A stretch of DNA of 64,000 bases from Mesorhizobium sp. B2-1-1 (GTDB taxonomy: Bacteria; Pseudomonadota; Alphaproteobacteria; Rhizobiales; Rhizobiaceae), in contig NZ_CP083954.1 of assembly GCF_006442975.2 (NCBI RefSeq), positions 5,029,501-5,093,500 of the forward strand, read 5' to 3'. The notes beneath the pieces were generated by a model that was given only the letters and a program-made list of their open reading frames with translations, did no database searches and was not told where the DNA came from. Positions within the stretch are counted from its first letter, which is position 1. Each line of letters starts with the position of its first letter. Below are positions 36,295 through 45,067 of the stretch, piece by piece. Both the position numbers and the translations under genes were made by a program.

Positions 36295-37242
36295 ATGATC
36301 CCTCGCATCCTGATCGTCAGCGACAATTCGGACACCGGCTCAAGTGGCCTCGCGGCAAGGCTTGGTCGACGGGGCGCTATTGTTGCAACCGTGCCGCTGG
36401 CGGCGATCGCGTTCGACACCGGCAGCCCGGGCGGACTTTCGATCCCCGGTTTCGGCGGTGCGCTGCCCGATGCTGTGCTCGTCCGTTCGATCGCCGCAGG
36501 ATCGTTCGAAGCGATCACCCGGCGCCTCGGGGTACTGCACGCGCTGAGCCGGCTGTCGGTTCCCGTGTGGAATTCGGCGCAGGCGGTCGAACGCTGCGTC
36601 GACAAGTCGATGACGACTTTCCTCTTGAAAAATGCTGGCCTGCCAACGCCACCGACATTCGCCGTCGAAGGACTTGCCGCCGCCAAGGAGATCGCGGCGC
36701 AGGAGCTTCGGGAGGGACCGCTGGTGCTGAAACCATTGTTCGGGGCGCAAGGCCGCGGGATAAGGCTGATCCGTACGCTCTCCGACCTTCCCGCCGCAGA
36801 CGAGGTGAACAGCGTCTACTATCTCCAGCACTATGTGTCGCGCGCCGGCCCGCCCTTCCGGGATTTCCGCGTTTTTGTCTGCGCCGGCGAAACCGTCGCG
36901 ATGATGAGCCGCAGCAGCGACGACTGGATCACGAACGTCAACCGGGGTGGCGTGCCGGAGCCGGTTTCGGGACCTGGCAAGGCTGAGCTGGCATCGCTGG
37001 CTGTCGCCGCGTCAGCCGCCGTCGGCGCGGATTTCGCCGGCGTGGACATCGTGCGAGCCGACGATGGCAGCTTGTTCGTACTCGAGGTGAACAGCATGCC
37101 CGCCTGGTCAGGACTGCAATCGGTGGTCGCTGTGAACATCGCCGAAGCGATCGCCGATGCCCTGCTGAAATTCCTGGCCGACCGCACCGAAGCGACCGCC
37201 GCGCCGCGGCCCTTCCGTTTCACCGCGCCGGCGAATTCGTAA
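36295..37242 (+). CDS. RimK-like ATP-grasp ligase of the C1 cluster (MptN-like)
   Basis: The 315-residue product has a RimK-type ATP-grasp fold: VWNSAQAVERCVDKSMTT, LVLKPLFGAQGRGIRLI, FRDFRVFVCAGETVAMM, NVNRGGVPEP and VLEVNSMPAWSGLQ. The archaeal H4MPT:glutamate ligase MptN and F420 ligase CofF belong to this family, so adding an alpha-linked glutamate to the pterin side chain is a reasonable guess. It lies 51 bp downstream of mch and is probably in the same transcript. A weak Shine-Dalgarno precedes ATG 36295. Confidence 0.85.
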   Translation: MIPRILIVSDNSDTGSSGLAARLGRRGAIVATVPLAAIAFDTGSPGGLSIPGFGGALPDAVLVRSIAAGSFEAITRRLGVLHALSRLSVPVWNSAQAVERCVDKSMTTFLLKNAGLPTPPTFAVEGLAAAKEIAAQELREGPLVLKPLFGAQGRGIRLIRTLSDLPAADEVNSVYYLQHYVSRAGPPFRDFRVFVCAGETVAMMSRSSDDWITNVNRGGVPEPVSGPGKAELASLAVAASAAVGADFAGVDIVRADDGSLFVLEVNSMPAWSGLQSVVAVNIAEAIADALLKFLADRTEATAAPRPFRFTAPANS

Positions 37243-37254
37243 CGGAGCGGCAGG

Positions 37255-38115
37255 ATGGCGTTATCGCGTGAACGCCTCCGGGCTAGCTACAAGGATGCCT
37301 GCCGGATGGAGATCGAAGCTCTGAAGCCGGGCAACGTCCACCTGTTCGCCGACGGACACGGCATGTCCGCCGCCCAGTTCATGATGAGTGCCGAGGTTTC
37401 GTCCGAGCCGCTGACCGATCCTCGCCTCTCGGTCGGGCAGCGCATGCTGGAGGCGGTGCGTGCGACACGCCTGGCGGTAGCAACCAACACCAATCTCGGC
37501 ATCGTCCTCCTGGCGGGGCCTCTGATAGGCGCCGCCGAAATGAGGAGTGGCAGCTTGCAGGACAATCTCGACTCGCTGCTGCGCGCGTTGAGCATGGACG
37601 ATACCAGGGCAGTGTTCGAGGCGATCGCCATGGCAGCGCCAGGCGGCCTGGGAGATGCCGCGAATGATGTGCGGCAGGAGCCGAAGGTTCATCTCTTGGA
37701 AGCAATGCGGGAGGCTGCCGACCGCGATATGATCGCCCGCCAGTATGACACCTGTTTCGGCGACGTGTTCGGGGTAGGGCTGGCCGCGCTGGTAGGGGCG
37801 CTAGCTCGCGGAGAAAGCGGCATGTGGCCGACCGTGTTCGCCTATATGGCGTTTCTCGCAGGCTTCCCCGACAGTCACGTGGTGCGCAATCACGGAATTG
37901 AAGTCGCAAATCAGGCGCGACAGGACGCTCTTTCCGTTCAGGCGACGCTCCATGCCAACGGCGACGAGCCGTCACGCATTCGCCTGCTCATGGAGTTCGA
38001 CCGCCGGCTGAAGGCGGACAAAGTAAACCCCGGCACCTCGGCCGATCTGACCGTGGCTACTCTTTTAGTCCACACTCTAGGCACTCGCTTGCATAATCGC
38101 GGCGTTGGTGCTTGA
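37255..38115 (+). CDS. CitG/MdcB-like triphosphoribosyl-dephospho-CoA synthase family protein
   Basis: The 286-residue product shows the CitG family ends: EIEALKPGNVHLFADGHGM near the N-terminus and KVNPGTSADLTVATLLVHT near the C-terminus. CitG makes the prosthetic-group precursor of citrate lyase, but no citrate or malonate lyase genes are here. A CitG-like protein recurs in bacterial H4MPT clusters, where it probably performs a related ATP-dependent phosphoribosyl-type reaction in cofactor synthesis. GGAGCGGCAGG precedes ATG 37255; it follows the RimK-like gene by 12 bp. Confidence 0.85.
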   Translation: MALSRERLRASYKDACRMEIEALKPGNVHLFADGHGMSAAQFMMSAEVSSEPLTDPRLSVGQRMLEAVRATRLAVATNTNLGIVLLAGPLIGAAEMRSGSLQDNLDSLLRALSMDDTRAVFEAIAMAAPGGLGDAANDVRQEPKVHLLEAMREAADRDMIARQYDTCFGDVFGVGLAALVGALARGESGMWPTVFAYMAFLAGFPDSHVVRNHGIEVANQARQDALSVQATLHANGDEPSRIRLLMEFDRRLKADKVNPGTSADLTVATLLVHTLGTRLHNRGVGA

Positions 38116-38263
38116 CTTCCAAAAGCGGGAGCTGTGCTTCCGCGGCTATCTAGCCAACCGGTCCGGGCAATCCGGGCGCTGCCAACAAGGATAGCTGTCC
38201 ATCGAGCGCCTGCTCGGTTGCAGCGTCCGTGGACATCATAATTGTGTCTTGGAGGAAATTGGC

Positions 38264-38770
38264 ATGGCAAAAATCTCGAAGGTAATGGTCGGTGAATCGC
38301 TGGTCGGGGACGGCAACGAAGTCGCGCATGTCGACCTGCTCATCGGGCCGCGAGGGAGCGCAGTCGAAACGGCATTTTGCAACGCGCTTACCAACAACAA
38401 GGACGGTTTTACCTCGCTTTTGGCGGTGATCGCGCCCAATCTTCAATGCAAGCCCAATACGGTGATGTTCAACAAGGTCACGATCAAGGGCGCCAAGCAG
38501 GCTGTACAGATGTTCGGCCCGGCGCAGCACGCCGTTGCAAAGGCAGTGCAGGACAGCGTCGCGGACGGGACAATTCCGGCAAACGAAGCGGACGACGTGT
38601 TCATTTGCGTTGGCGTATTCATCCATTGGGACGCGGCCGACGACGCCAAGATCCAGAAATACAACTACGAGGCGACAAAGGAGGCCATCCAGCGCGCTAT
38701 CGCAGGAACCCCGACCGCCGCCGAAGCCACCGCTCAGCGCGACAACGTCAAGCATCCGTTCGCGGCCTAG
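38264..38770 (+). CDS. fae: Formaldehyde-activating enzyme
   Basis: ATG 38264 has GGAGGA at 38251-38256, so the product is 168 residues, like Methylobacterium Fae. Sequence agreement with the family is very high: [18 protein letters not shown] (His22, the catalytic base), [33 protein letters not shown] and [20 protein letters not shown]. Fae condenses formaldehyde with H4MPT to methylene-H4MPT, the entry to the pathway and a formaldehyde-detoxifying step. A 148-bp gap before it may hold its own promoter, as fae is often the most strongly expressed gene of such clusters. Confidence 0.97.
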   Translation: MAKISKVMVGESLVGDGNEVAHVDLLIGPRGSAVETAFCNALTNNKDGFTSLLAVIAPNLQCKPNTVMFNKVTIKGAKQAVQMFGPAQHAVAKAVQDSVADGTIPANEADDVFICVGVFIHWDAADDAKIQKYNYEATKEAIQRAIAGTPTAAEATAQRDNVKHPFAA

Positions 38771-38859
38771 ACAAGAGACAGCCCCGCACAGGAAAAGCCA
38801 TCTTCCGAAACGGATGGTCTGTTGCGCCGGCTGAAAAGGGTTCTGGGCTTTTGAAGCGA

Positions 38860-38891
38860 CACTCCCGAAGGGCGCCCGCCTTTCGGGAGTG
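38860..38891. terminator. Stem-loop terminator between fae and the convergent HisA-like gene
   Basis: CACTCCCGAA at 38860-38869 pairs perfectly with TTCGGGAGTG at 38882-38891 around a 12-base loop. It lies 89 bp after the fae stop and 14 bp from the stop of the convergent gene, so it likely serves both directions. No long T-run follows on either strand. Confidence 0.7.
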
Positions 38892-38905
38892 AGGAGCAAC
38901 TATGA

Positions 38906-39604
38906 TCAGGCGCCGAGCGACGCCAGGTGACCAGGTGTGAGCGTGGCGTTGTGCAGTGAGGTTGCGACCAGCGCTGCGGCGATGCCCATCGCTGACAATG
39001 CGTGGATATCATTGTCATCGCGGACGCCGCCTGCGGCGATGACCGCCCGATTTCCCGCCTTGGCCTTGACCTCCTCCAGCCGCCTGAAATCCGGGCCGGC
39101 GGCCGCACCGACTTTGGCCAGCGTCATGACGATCACCTTTTGCGGCCAAAGCTCGGGCTCATCGAGAAGAGAACGCGGTCCGCAAAAATCATCGCCAAGG
39201 AAATCAAGGGACAGGATGAGATCGGGATGATCGCGAAAATGCCGGAGCAGCACATCGTCCTGCTGCGATTCGGAGCCCAACACGGGGTGCACCGAACGTT
39301 CAGCAAGCGCCGCCGAAAGTGTTTTCCTGTCTGCTACGCCGGCATCGACCCAGAGCTCAGGCGGCTGCGTCATCGCCCTCAGCCGGGCAAGTGCGTCGCT
39401 GTTTGGAGTACCGCCTCCGATGGCGTCCAGATCGGCGATGTAGAAGGTCGAAAAGGGATAAAGCGTGCGCAACCCTTCGGCGACGGCGAGGACATCGGAA
39501 CTTCGGCTGAGCGGGGTAACGATCGGCCGGTAGCGATCGCGTTTTCCTTGCTGGGCGCGAACGACCTCGCCGCCTTTCAAGTCGAGAACCGGAATGATGC
39601 GCAA
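38906..39604 (-). CDS. HisA-like TIM-barrel protein of the C1 cluster
   Basis: The likely start is a TTG read at 39604-39602, giving 232 residues beginning with LRIIPVLDLKGGEVVRA. The longer reading to 39775 would run through the divergent neighbour. The sequence follows HisA/ProFAR-isomerase-type TIM barrels (VLDLKGGEVV, FYIADLDAIGGG, WVDAGVAD, VIAAGGVRDDNDI), matching a COG1411-like group linked to H4MPT/methanofuran genes in archaea and methylotrophs. Histidine synthesis is unlikely because no his genes are adjacent. The reaction is unknown; an isomerase step in cofactor assembly is inferred. Confidence 0.82.
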   Translation of the reverse strand: MRIIPVLDLKGGEVVRAQQGKRDRYRPIVTPLSRSSDVLAVAEGLRTLYPFSTFYIADLDAIGGGTPNSDALARLRAMTQPPELWVDAGVADRKTLSAALAERSVHPVLGSESQQDDVLLRHFRDHPDLILSLDFLGDDFCGPRSLLDEPELWPQKVIVMTLAKVGAAAGPDFRRLEEVKAKAGNRAVIAAGGVRDDNDIHALSAMGIAAALVATSLHNATLTPGHLASLGA

Positions 39605-39646
39605 CGCTTTTCTCGCCGACCAACTGCTGTCATGAAAGCTTGAAGT

Positions 39647-40693
39647 GTGGAAAAAAGAAAGAGCATCATTGCGGGCTTCGACATTGGCGGCGCGCATCTG
39701 AAGGTGACGCGCGCGCAAGGCGGCCGCATCGTCGGCGCGGTAACGATCGCCACGCCGCTCTGGCAAGGGTTGCACAGCCTGACCTCGGCCCTCGACGAAA
39801 CAGCTCCGATCTATGCGGAAGCCGATCTCAACGCGTTCACCATGACGGGCGAACTGTCGGACATCTTTGCGTCCCGCGATATCGGCGTGACGACGCTGCT
39901 GGATCAGATTTCCAACCGTTTTCCCACAGGCGAAAAGCTGATCTATGCCGGATCATCCGGCTTTGTCGAGGTCGAGCAGGCAGCGCGGCTGAGCACCGAT
40001 GTCGCCTCCGCCAACTGGCACGCGACAGCCTCTTTGGTGGCAAAATTGGCCGGCGATGCCCTGTTCGTCGACATGGGCTCCACCACCACCGACATTATCG
40101 CAATCAAGAATGGCGCCGTCGTCAATGAGGGGTACACCGATGCAGGACGGCTTCTGACTGGCGAACTGGTCTATACGGGATTTACCAGGACATTTCTGTT
40201 CGGCGTAGCCTCGTCTGCTCCTGTCCATCGAAGACTGACGCCATTGATGAACGAGTATTTCGCCTCGATCGCCGACGCGCACCGGATCCTGGGCGTGCTC
40301 GATGAGGAGGACGACATGCACCCTTCCGCCGACGGCAAGGAAAAGACGGTCCACGGCTCAATCGCGCGACTGGCGCGCATGGTCGGGCGCGACGCCGCTG
40401 AACTTTCGCCGCCGGAATGGGGTGAAGTCGCACGCTGGTTCAGCGAGCAGCAATTGCGGAAAATCCACGACGCAGCATCCCTGGTTGCCTGGGGTCTTGC
40501 TCAAGATGTTCCGATCGTCGGCGCCGGAACGGGCCGCTGGCAGATCAGGCGGCTGGCCGAGCGCATGGAACGTCGCTTTGTCGATTTCGCCGACATCGTC
40601 CCCGCTCATGAAGCTGTTCGCGGCGAGGCCAGCCGCGCCGCACCAGCATCGGCGGTGGCGCTGCTGGCTGGATATCGATCACAAGCAGCGTAG
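39647..40693 (+). CDS. MfnF-like hydantoinase/oxoprolinase-fold protein
   Basis: GTG 39647 starts a 348-residue product of the ASKHA fold: phosphate-binding FDIGGAHLKVTRA near the N-terminus, a second loop FVDMGSTTTDIIAI, and VGAGTGRWQIRRLAERM towards the end. The COG1548 family contains archaeal MfnF, which joins the furan and glutamyl-tyramine parts of methanofuran. In bacteria it probably has the matching role in methylofuran synthesis. It is divergent from the HisA-like gene (42 bp apart) and convergent with the DUF447 gene; 20 bp separate its stop from that gene's end. Confidence 0.85.
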   Translation: MEKRKSIIAGFDIGGAHLKVTRAQGGRIVGAVTIATPLWQGLHSLTSALDETAPIYAEADLNAFTMTGELSDIFASRDIGVTTLLDQISNRFPTGEKLIYAGSSGFVEVEQAARLSTDVASANWHATASLVAKLAGDALFVDMGSTTTDIIAIKNGAVVNEGYTDAGRLLTGELVYTGFTRTFLFGVASSAPVHRRLTPLMNEYFASIADAHRILGVLDEEDDMHPSADGKEKTVHGSIARLARMVGRDAAELSPPEWGEVARWFSEQQLRKIHDAASLVAWGLAQDVPIVGAGTGRWQIRRLAERMERRFVDFADIVPAHEAVRGEASRAAPASAVALLAGYRSQAA

Positions 40694-40713
40694 CGGCGCT
40701 CGCGCCGTCACGC

Positions 40714-41298
40714 TCACGCGTCCCCGCTGCTGGACCCTTTGGCGGCTAGGTGATCGCTGACACGCTGCATCAGCCAACCCCAGGCTTCCCGTTCGTCGGC
40801 GCCGGCTGTCTTTTCGATAGAGATCGAAAGATACGCGATCTCGGCCTCGATCTTGTCGCGGGGTAGCATGCCAAGCCGGCTGACCAGGATGGCCAGTTCC
40901 AGAACAGCCGCCTTGGCACGGTTAAGGCCGGTGAAGGGCGCATGCATTTCCTCTCGAAGCACGCGGCAGAAATGGCGAGGGCGCACGCCATCATCGTCAA
41001 CGCTCTCGACTTCGAGAACCGAATGCGCCAGCGCAGTCGCCAACCGGGGAACCAGAAAATCTTCAAGGGGAACGGTCGGCCAGTCCTTGCGCCCGGTCAG
41101 GCATCCAGCGAAGACGCGCACGTCGTCGGTGTAGTTGGCGATGGCGAACGGCACCGCCGCCAGATTGTCGAGCGTAACCGAGGGGCGAAACGGCGCGATA
41201 ACCCAGCCGTCTTTTTCGGAGATGATGCCGATCGGCGCGATATGGACCTTTCCTGTCTTGTCGACAGTGGTGATGATTGTCTCGCGAATGTAAGGCAC
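40714..41298 (-). CDS. DUF447 family protein of the C1 cluster
   Basis: This 194-residue protein starts MPYIRETIITTVDKTGKVHIAPIGI and contains VIAPFRPSVTLDNLAAVPFAIANYTDDVRVFAG, typical of DUF447, a flavin-reductase/FMN-binding split-barrel-like family found with H4MPT genes in methylotrophs and methanogens. The C-terminal half is helical (NRAKAAVLELAILVSRLGML). Biochemical role is not established. Its ATG abuts the stop of the preceding gene with no gap, so it is the last gene of a five-gene leftward operon. Confidence 0.88.
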   Translation of the reverse strand: MPYIRETIITTVDKTGKVHIAPIGIISEKDGWVIAPFRPSVTLDNLAAVPFAIANYTDDVRVFAGCLTGRKDWPTVPLEDFLVPRLATALAHSVLEVESVDDDGVRPRHFCRVLREEMHAPFTGLNRAKAAVLELAILVSRLGMLPRDKIEAEIAYLSISIEKTAGADEREAWGWLMQRVSDHLAAKGSSSGDA

Positions 41299-42693
41299 CT
41301 AACCCTCCTTCTTCGCGCGAAGCGTCTCGCCCGGTTCGGCAAGACGGGTACGGTCGGTTTCGAGAGCCGGTGCGGCAACGCCCCATGCGAGCGGCTCGTC
41401 CTGAACATAGCGCTTGCCGAGGCGCCACGCGATCTCGGCCTTCGTCAGTTCCGCGCCCAGATAGAAAGCATGCGCACCGTCGGTCTCCACGCCAAGTGCG
41501 GCGAAGAATTCGAACGCACCCGTGGCAACCGCGTGCCCTTTGCCATTGAAAATATGAATGCCGTCCTCCGCTGCCGCGATACGGTAGTTGGCGTCGCGCA
41601 CCTCGGCCGCCAATGCAGCGATATCATCGGTCGAGGCCGTGAAAGGCTTGCGATCGTGGATCTGCAGCAAGCCTGGGTGATAGCTTCGCGGCAGTGCACC
41701 GTCATTGCGGGCGGCAAACATCACGCGGCGGGCAATGTCGTGCTCCTCGATCGTCCGCACCGTGTGCGGGCTGACATGCACGGCTAGCACGTTTCGAACC
41801 CCGAGCTCCGAGCAGAGGCCCGTTAGAACGGCCGTAACGCCGGAACTATCGGCATCGGTAAGCTCGGTGAGATTGCCGGTGCCCATCAGCAATTCGATCT
41901 CCGGCCAGCGGCGGCGCGCCTCGATGAAGCGGCCGAGCGATTGGGCGAAGCCGAAGTGGATCGGATCCAACACGGGATCGGCGATAAAGGAAATGCCAGC
42001 CCTTTGCGCCGTATCGATAGCGCGGCCAAGCGAATCCAGATCGCCAGGGGCGGACGGGATCAACACTGCCGTACCCCCATGGCCGAAGATTATCGGCAGC
42101 GTGTTCTCGTCGAGGCTGAGAAGATAGTCCGCACCGGCGCGTGCACCGATCGACAGTTCGTCCGCGCTGGCCGAATCGACGCTGACCTGAAACCCTTGTG
42201 CCTTGAGCTCGCGCACAGCCTCCGACAGCAACGGAAATGGCGTTTCAGGCAGGCAGCCAAGATCGATGACATCGGCGCCGGCCGCAGCTAGCGTCCCCGC
42301 CCGCAGCATGAGCGCTTCGATCGACAGCATTGGCGCATCGACGATCTCGGCGAAAATGCGCATATCATGACGCGTAAGATCCGGCGGCTCGCCGACACGG
42401 CCGAGAAAGGCCGGCAGGTCCGCGATCTCGTCAGGACCGCGCGCAAAGGGCACGCCGAAATGGTTCGACAATTGCTCGATATCGCCGCGATAGCGCCCTG
42501 GCAGGATAAAGCGGTCAACGGCGTTGGGCGCGATGAGACGCCGCTTTATGATGTCTTCGGTCATCAGTGCGGCGACCTTGACACCTATATCGACCACCTC
42601 CCACGAAAACTCCGTCTCGCCCAGACCGGATAGCAGCTTTTCCAACCGTGCCCTGGCCAAATGTCCCGTGAGAAAGACCAGCCGCTCAGCCAT
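41299..42693 (-). CDS. Dihydropteroate-synthase-like protein (DUF6513-type) of the C1 cluster
   Basis: The product has 464 residues. The N-terminal ~110 residues (RLVFLTGHLARARLEKLL, FILPGRYRGDIEQLSNHFG) match the DUF6513-type head. A DHPS-like barrel follows (AAGADVIDLGCLPETPF, FQVSVDSASADEL, FIADPVLDPIHFGF, LLMGTGNLTELTDADS). The C-terminus contains YRIAAAEDGIHIFNGKGH. Such OrfY-like proteins recur in H4MPT clusters and are thought to act in pterin assembly in place of classical DHPS, probably joining the pterin and ribosylaniline moieties; this is inference. It overlaps the flavoprotein gene by 8 bp. Confidence 0.88.
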   Translation of the reverse strand: MAERLVFLTGHLARARLEKLLSGLGETEFSWEVVDIGVKVAALMTEDIIKRRLIAPNAVDRFILPGRYRGDIEQLSNHFGVPFARGPDEIADLPAFLGRVGEPPDLTRHDMRIFAEIVDAPMLSIEALMLRAGTLAAAGADVIDLGCLPETPFPLLSEAVRELKAQGFQVSVDSASADELSIGARAGADYLLSLDENTLPIIFGHGGTAVLIPSAPGDLDSLGRAIDTAQRAGISFIADPVLDPIHFGFAQSLGRFIEARRRWPEIELLMGTGNLTELTDADSSGVTAVLTGLCSELGVRNVLAVHVSPHTVRTIEEHDIARRVMFAARNDGALPRSYHPGLLQIHDRKPFTASTDDIAALAAEVRDANYRIAAAEDGIHIFNGKGHAVATGAFEFFAALGVETDGAHAFYLGAELTKAEIAWRLGKRYVQDEPLAWGVAAPALETDRTRLAEPGETLRAKKEG

Positions 42694-43237
42694 GGCCGGA
42701 CAGCTCGGCCCGGCGTTGCTGAACCGCCGCGTTGAGGTCCGCGAGCGACTCGACGACCTGGGTTCGTTCGAACCCCTTCAGCCGCTGGGTGTTTTCCAGG
42801 TCAATCCTACGCGGATAGACTTTGACCAGGCCATGCGGCGCCATGGTTTCGAGTTCGGGTGCGGTGTCGCAGGCAAAGACGATGATCGGCACGCGGCACT
42901 TTCCGGCTTGCGCAAAGACGTTGGTGGCAAGCGTATCGGATATACCCCAGACGCATTTGGCAACCGTGTTGGACGAGGCAGGCGCCACCACGACCGTGTG
43001 GTAGACGCCGTGGTAAAATTCGCCGACGGGAATGGCGCTCGCCGTCTTGTCGTGCAGCACGCGCGTCGTCTCCGGAAAATCGAGTTTGAGCTTGTACATG
43101 CGCAGCACTTCATTGGCGGCTTTCGACACGAAGACATCGCAATGTTCGAGTTGGCGAACAAGTGCGAAGCTCTCCGTGAAAAAATGCCCGGACCCCGTCA
43201 AAACCCACGCCCAGCGCGGCACGTGCAGCTTCACCAT
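42686..43237 (-). CDS. Flavoprotein, AfpA/DmrB-like (possible dihydromethanopterin reductase)
   Basis: The 183-residue product has a flavoprotein (HFCD/Dfp-like) fold: WAWVLTGSGHFFTESFALV at the N-terminus, DVFVSKAANEVL, and TVVVAPASSNTVAKCVWGISDTLATN in the centre. Archaeoflavoprotein AfpA and the DmrB dihydromethanopterin reductase belong to this family. In a bacterial H4MPT cluster, reduction of dihydromethanopterin to the active tetrahydro form is the attractive role, since no other dmrA-like reductase is visible here. It starts 3 bp after the fusion gene stop. Confidence 0.85.
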   Translation of the reverse strand: MVKLHVPRWAWVLTGSGHFFTESFALVRQLEHCDVFVSKAANEVLRMYKLKLDFPETTRVLHDKTASAIPVGEFYHGVYHTVVVAPASSNTVAKCVWGISDTLATNVFAQAGKCRVPIIVFACDTAPELETMAPHGLVKVYPRRIDLENTQRLKGFERTQVVESLADLNAAVQQRRAELSGHG

Positions 43238-43240
43238 CGG

Positions 43241-45067
43241 CTATCCTGCCTTCTTTGCCGAGCGGGTCGAAGCCACGATCCCGATGCCGGGCAGCTTGCC
43301 CGATGCGAGTAGCGCGCCCGCCTCGGCGGCATCCTTCGGACCGGCGAGACGGAAATCGATGCCGTCGGGCAGCATGGCGGCAAAGCCTGGGTCGACAATG
43401 CCCCTGGCCTTCAGGCTGTCAGGGGTATCGTTGTCGAAGAATGCATCGGTCTGCTTGATAAGCAACAGCGCGTTCGCGCCAAGCTTCCCGGCAAGCCAGG
43501 CAGCCAGGGAATCGGAGGTAATGTCCCAAGAGGCCGGAACGTCCGGTGCCGGCAACGCAAGTGACGACGGCAGCCACACCGGAACCTTGCCTTCGTCCAA
43601 TGCTCGCACAATCTCCTCCAGCGATCGTGCCGGCGTCAGTCTTTCGTCCCGATCGAGGATGACTTGGCCGAACTGCTCCATGGCGAGGATCGCCATGGCA
43701 TGTGCGGCGGTGTCGGAAAAATCCATGCGGGTCTGCGTCTCGCGCACCTGGTCGGCAAACAGGCCGCCGCCGGGCACGATGACGATCGGTAGCCTGGAAC
43801 CCGCCAGCGCCGCGATCCAGCTCGTCATTTCCGCCGCATGGGCAGTGCTGCCGCCAAGCTTGACGACGGCCCGCCCGAGGACGTCGGAGCCTTGCTGGCG
43901 CGGCCGGGAAACACTACTTCGGTTTTTTCGGCCGGCAGAGCCGGAGGCGACACCGCGTCCTGCCGATTGGCGCTTGCGTTCGATCTCGACGCCGACACCG
44001 CCAGGCCCGAGCTCGAGTTTTTCCACCCTTACCGTGACGCGCACGACGCGCTGGTTCTCCAGAACGTGCGCCGCCACTTGCTCGGCCAAAGCCTCGCTGA
44101 GCTGAATGTGCCCCCGCGCGACGATGGTGCGAATGCCATCCATGATGATGTCATAGGAGAACACATGGCGCATGTCCTCGGGATGGTCGGTGACTTGCAG
44201 CACGTCGGCGATCACATCAAAGCGCACCTTTTGAGTATGACCATGCTCGAAGCTGTAGGCACCGATCTGGACCGGCAGAACAAAATCCCGCACGAAAATC
44301 CTGTCCGTGCCCAGTGTCGGATCGGTGCCCGGCGAATAGCCTCTCGCTGCCAACAGGCGATAGTCGATGCTCGATTTACCGCCCGTCCCAGGCTCTGCCG
44401 GGACCAATTCGCGAATCTGCGAGACCGCCTCGGCGCTGATTGAACCCGCGCGGTCGGCATGGCCACACAGCGCGCCGCGAAAGCCGAGGAAATCGGGAGC
44501 GAAAGGCAATAGACGTGGAATATCCGGGGCTTCGAGCGATCCGCTCAGGCCAACCATCAGACCGAGCGACTTGGCTCGATCGACGAATCCCGGAATCCGC
44601 TCCGGTGGCAAATGGTCGAGCAGCCGGCCCTTTCCCTTCTGCGCGGTATCAACCATCACGCCGTGGAAGCGGTGCCTGCCGAATACCGGCAGGAGCTCGA
44701 AGTCCGGCGCCATATCGGCAAAGAGCACAGCGATCAACTTCGTTCGCGCGGCGAGCGGTTCGAGCGCCTCCGCGCAGGCAGGGATGTGAGCCGATGGGAA
44801 AAACCCGATCTTGACATAATCGACGCCGGTCGCCGCGATCTCTTCAGCCTTGGCGCGGATCGTTTCGGGTTCCATCGGCAGGTCGCCGCAGACCGCGCTG
44901 ACCGGAGCCCGACCAGCGATGAACGAAATCGTTCGGCGGATGGTTTCCATGGGTACCGCGCCCAACGCTCCCGCCTTCGGATCCTTCAGATCGACGATGT
45001 CGGCGCCGCCCGAAAGAACGATCTCCGCCTCTTCGATGCCGGTGACGCTGGCCAGCATTCTGGTCAT
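43241..45067 (-). CDS. mfnB: Triple-domain fusion: MfnB-like synthase, FolB-like aldolase, MfnE-like kinase
   Basis: The 608-residue product holds three complete domains. Residues 1-230 match MfnB (DUF556), which makes the furan precursor from glyceraldehyde 3-phosphate; conserved lysines are seen in VDLKDPKAGALGA (Lys28) and VDYVKIGFF (Lys86), with GLSGSL as phosphate site. Residues 254-366 match dihydroneopterin aldolase FolB (DRIFVRDFVLPVQIGAYSFE). A basic, Ser/Arg-rich linker (367-397) leads to an amino-acid-kinase domain (398-600; VVKLGGSTAH, VPGGGLFADQ) like MfnE, which phosphorylates the aminomethylfuran. No internal start codon fits a separate kinase gene. It joins methylofuran and pterin steps in one chain. 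Confidence 0.9.
   Translation of the reverse strand: MTRMLASVTGIEEAEIVLSGGADIVDLKDPKAGALGAVPMETIRRTISFIAGRAPVSAVCGDLPMEPETIRAKAEEIAATGVDYVKIGFFPSAHIPACAEALEPLAARTKLIAVLFADMAPDFELLPVFGRHRFHGVMVDTAQKGKGRLLDHLPPERIPGFVDRAKSLGLMVGLSGSLEAPDIPRLLPFAPDFLGFRGALCGHADRAGSISAEAVSQIRELVPAEPGTGGKSSIDYRLLAARGYSPGTDPTLGTDRIFVRDFVLPVQIGAYSFEHGHTQKVRFDVIADVLQVTDHPEDMRHVFSYDIIMDGIRTIVARGHIQLSEALAEQVAAHVLENQRVVRVTVRVEKLELGPGGVGVEIERKRQSAGRGVASGSAGRKNRSSVSRPRQQGSDVLGRAVVKLGGSTAHAAEMTSWIAALAGSRLPIVIVPGGGLFADQVRETQTRMDFSDTAAHAMAILAMEQFGQVILDRDERLTPARSLEEIVRALDEGKVPVWLPSSLALPAPDVPASWDITSDSLAAWLAGKLGANALLLIKQTDAFFDNDTPDSLKARGIVDPGFAAMLPDGIDFRLAGPKDAAEAGALLASGKLPGIGIVASTRSAKKAG

Noticed and set aside
38906..39775. 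289-residue reading of the HisA-like gene
   Set aside because: The first ~57 residues overlap the divergent MfnF-like gene and do not resemble a HisA barrel; TTG at 39604 places the first strand LRIIPVLDL at the N-terminus.
43838..44443. 201-residue plus-strand frame opposite the fusion gene
   Set aside because: It is the complement of the MfnB/FolB coding region, with no ribosome site or domain.
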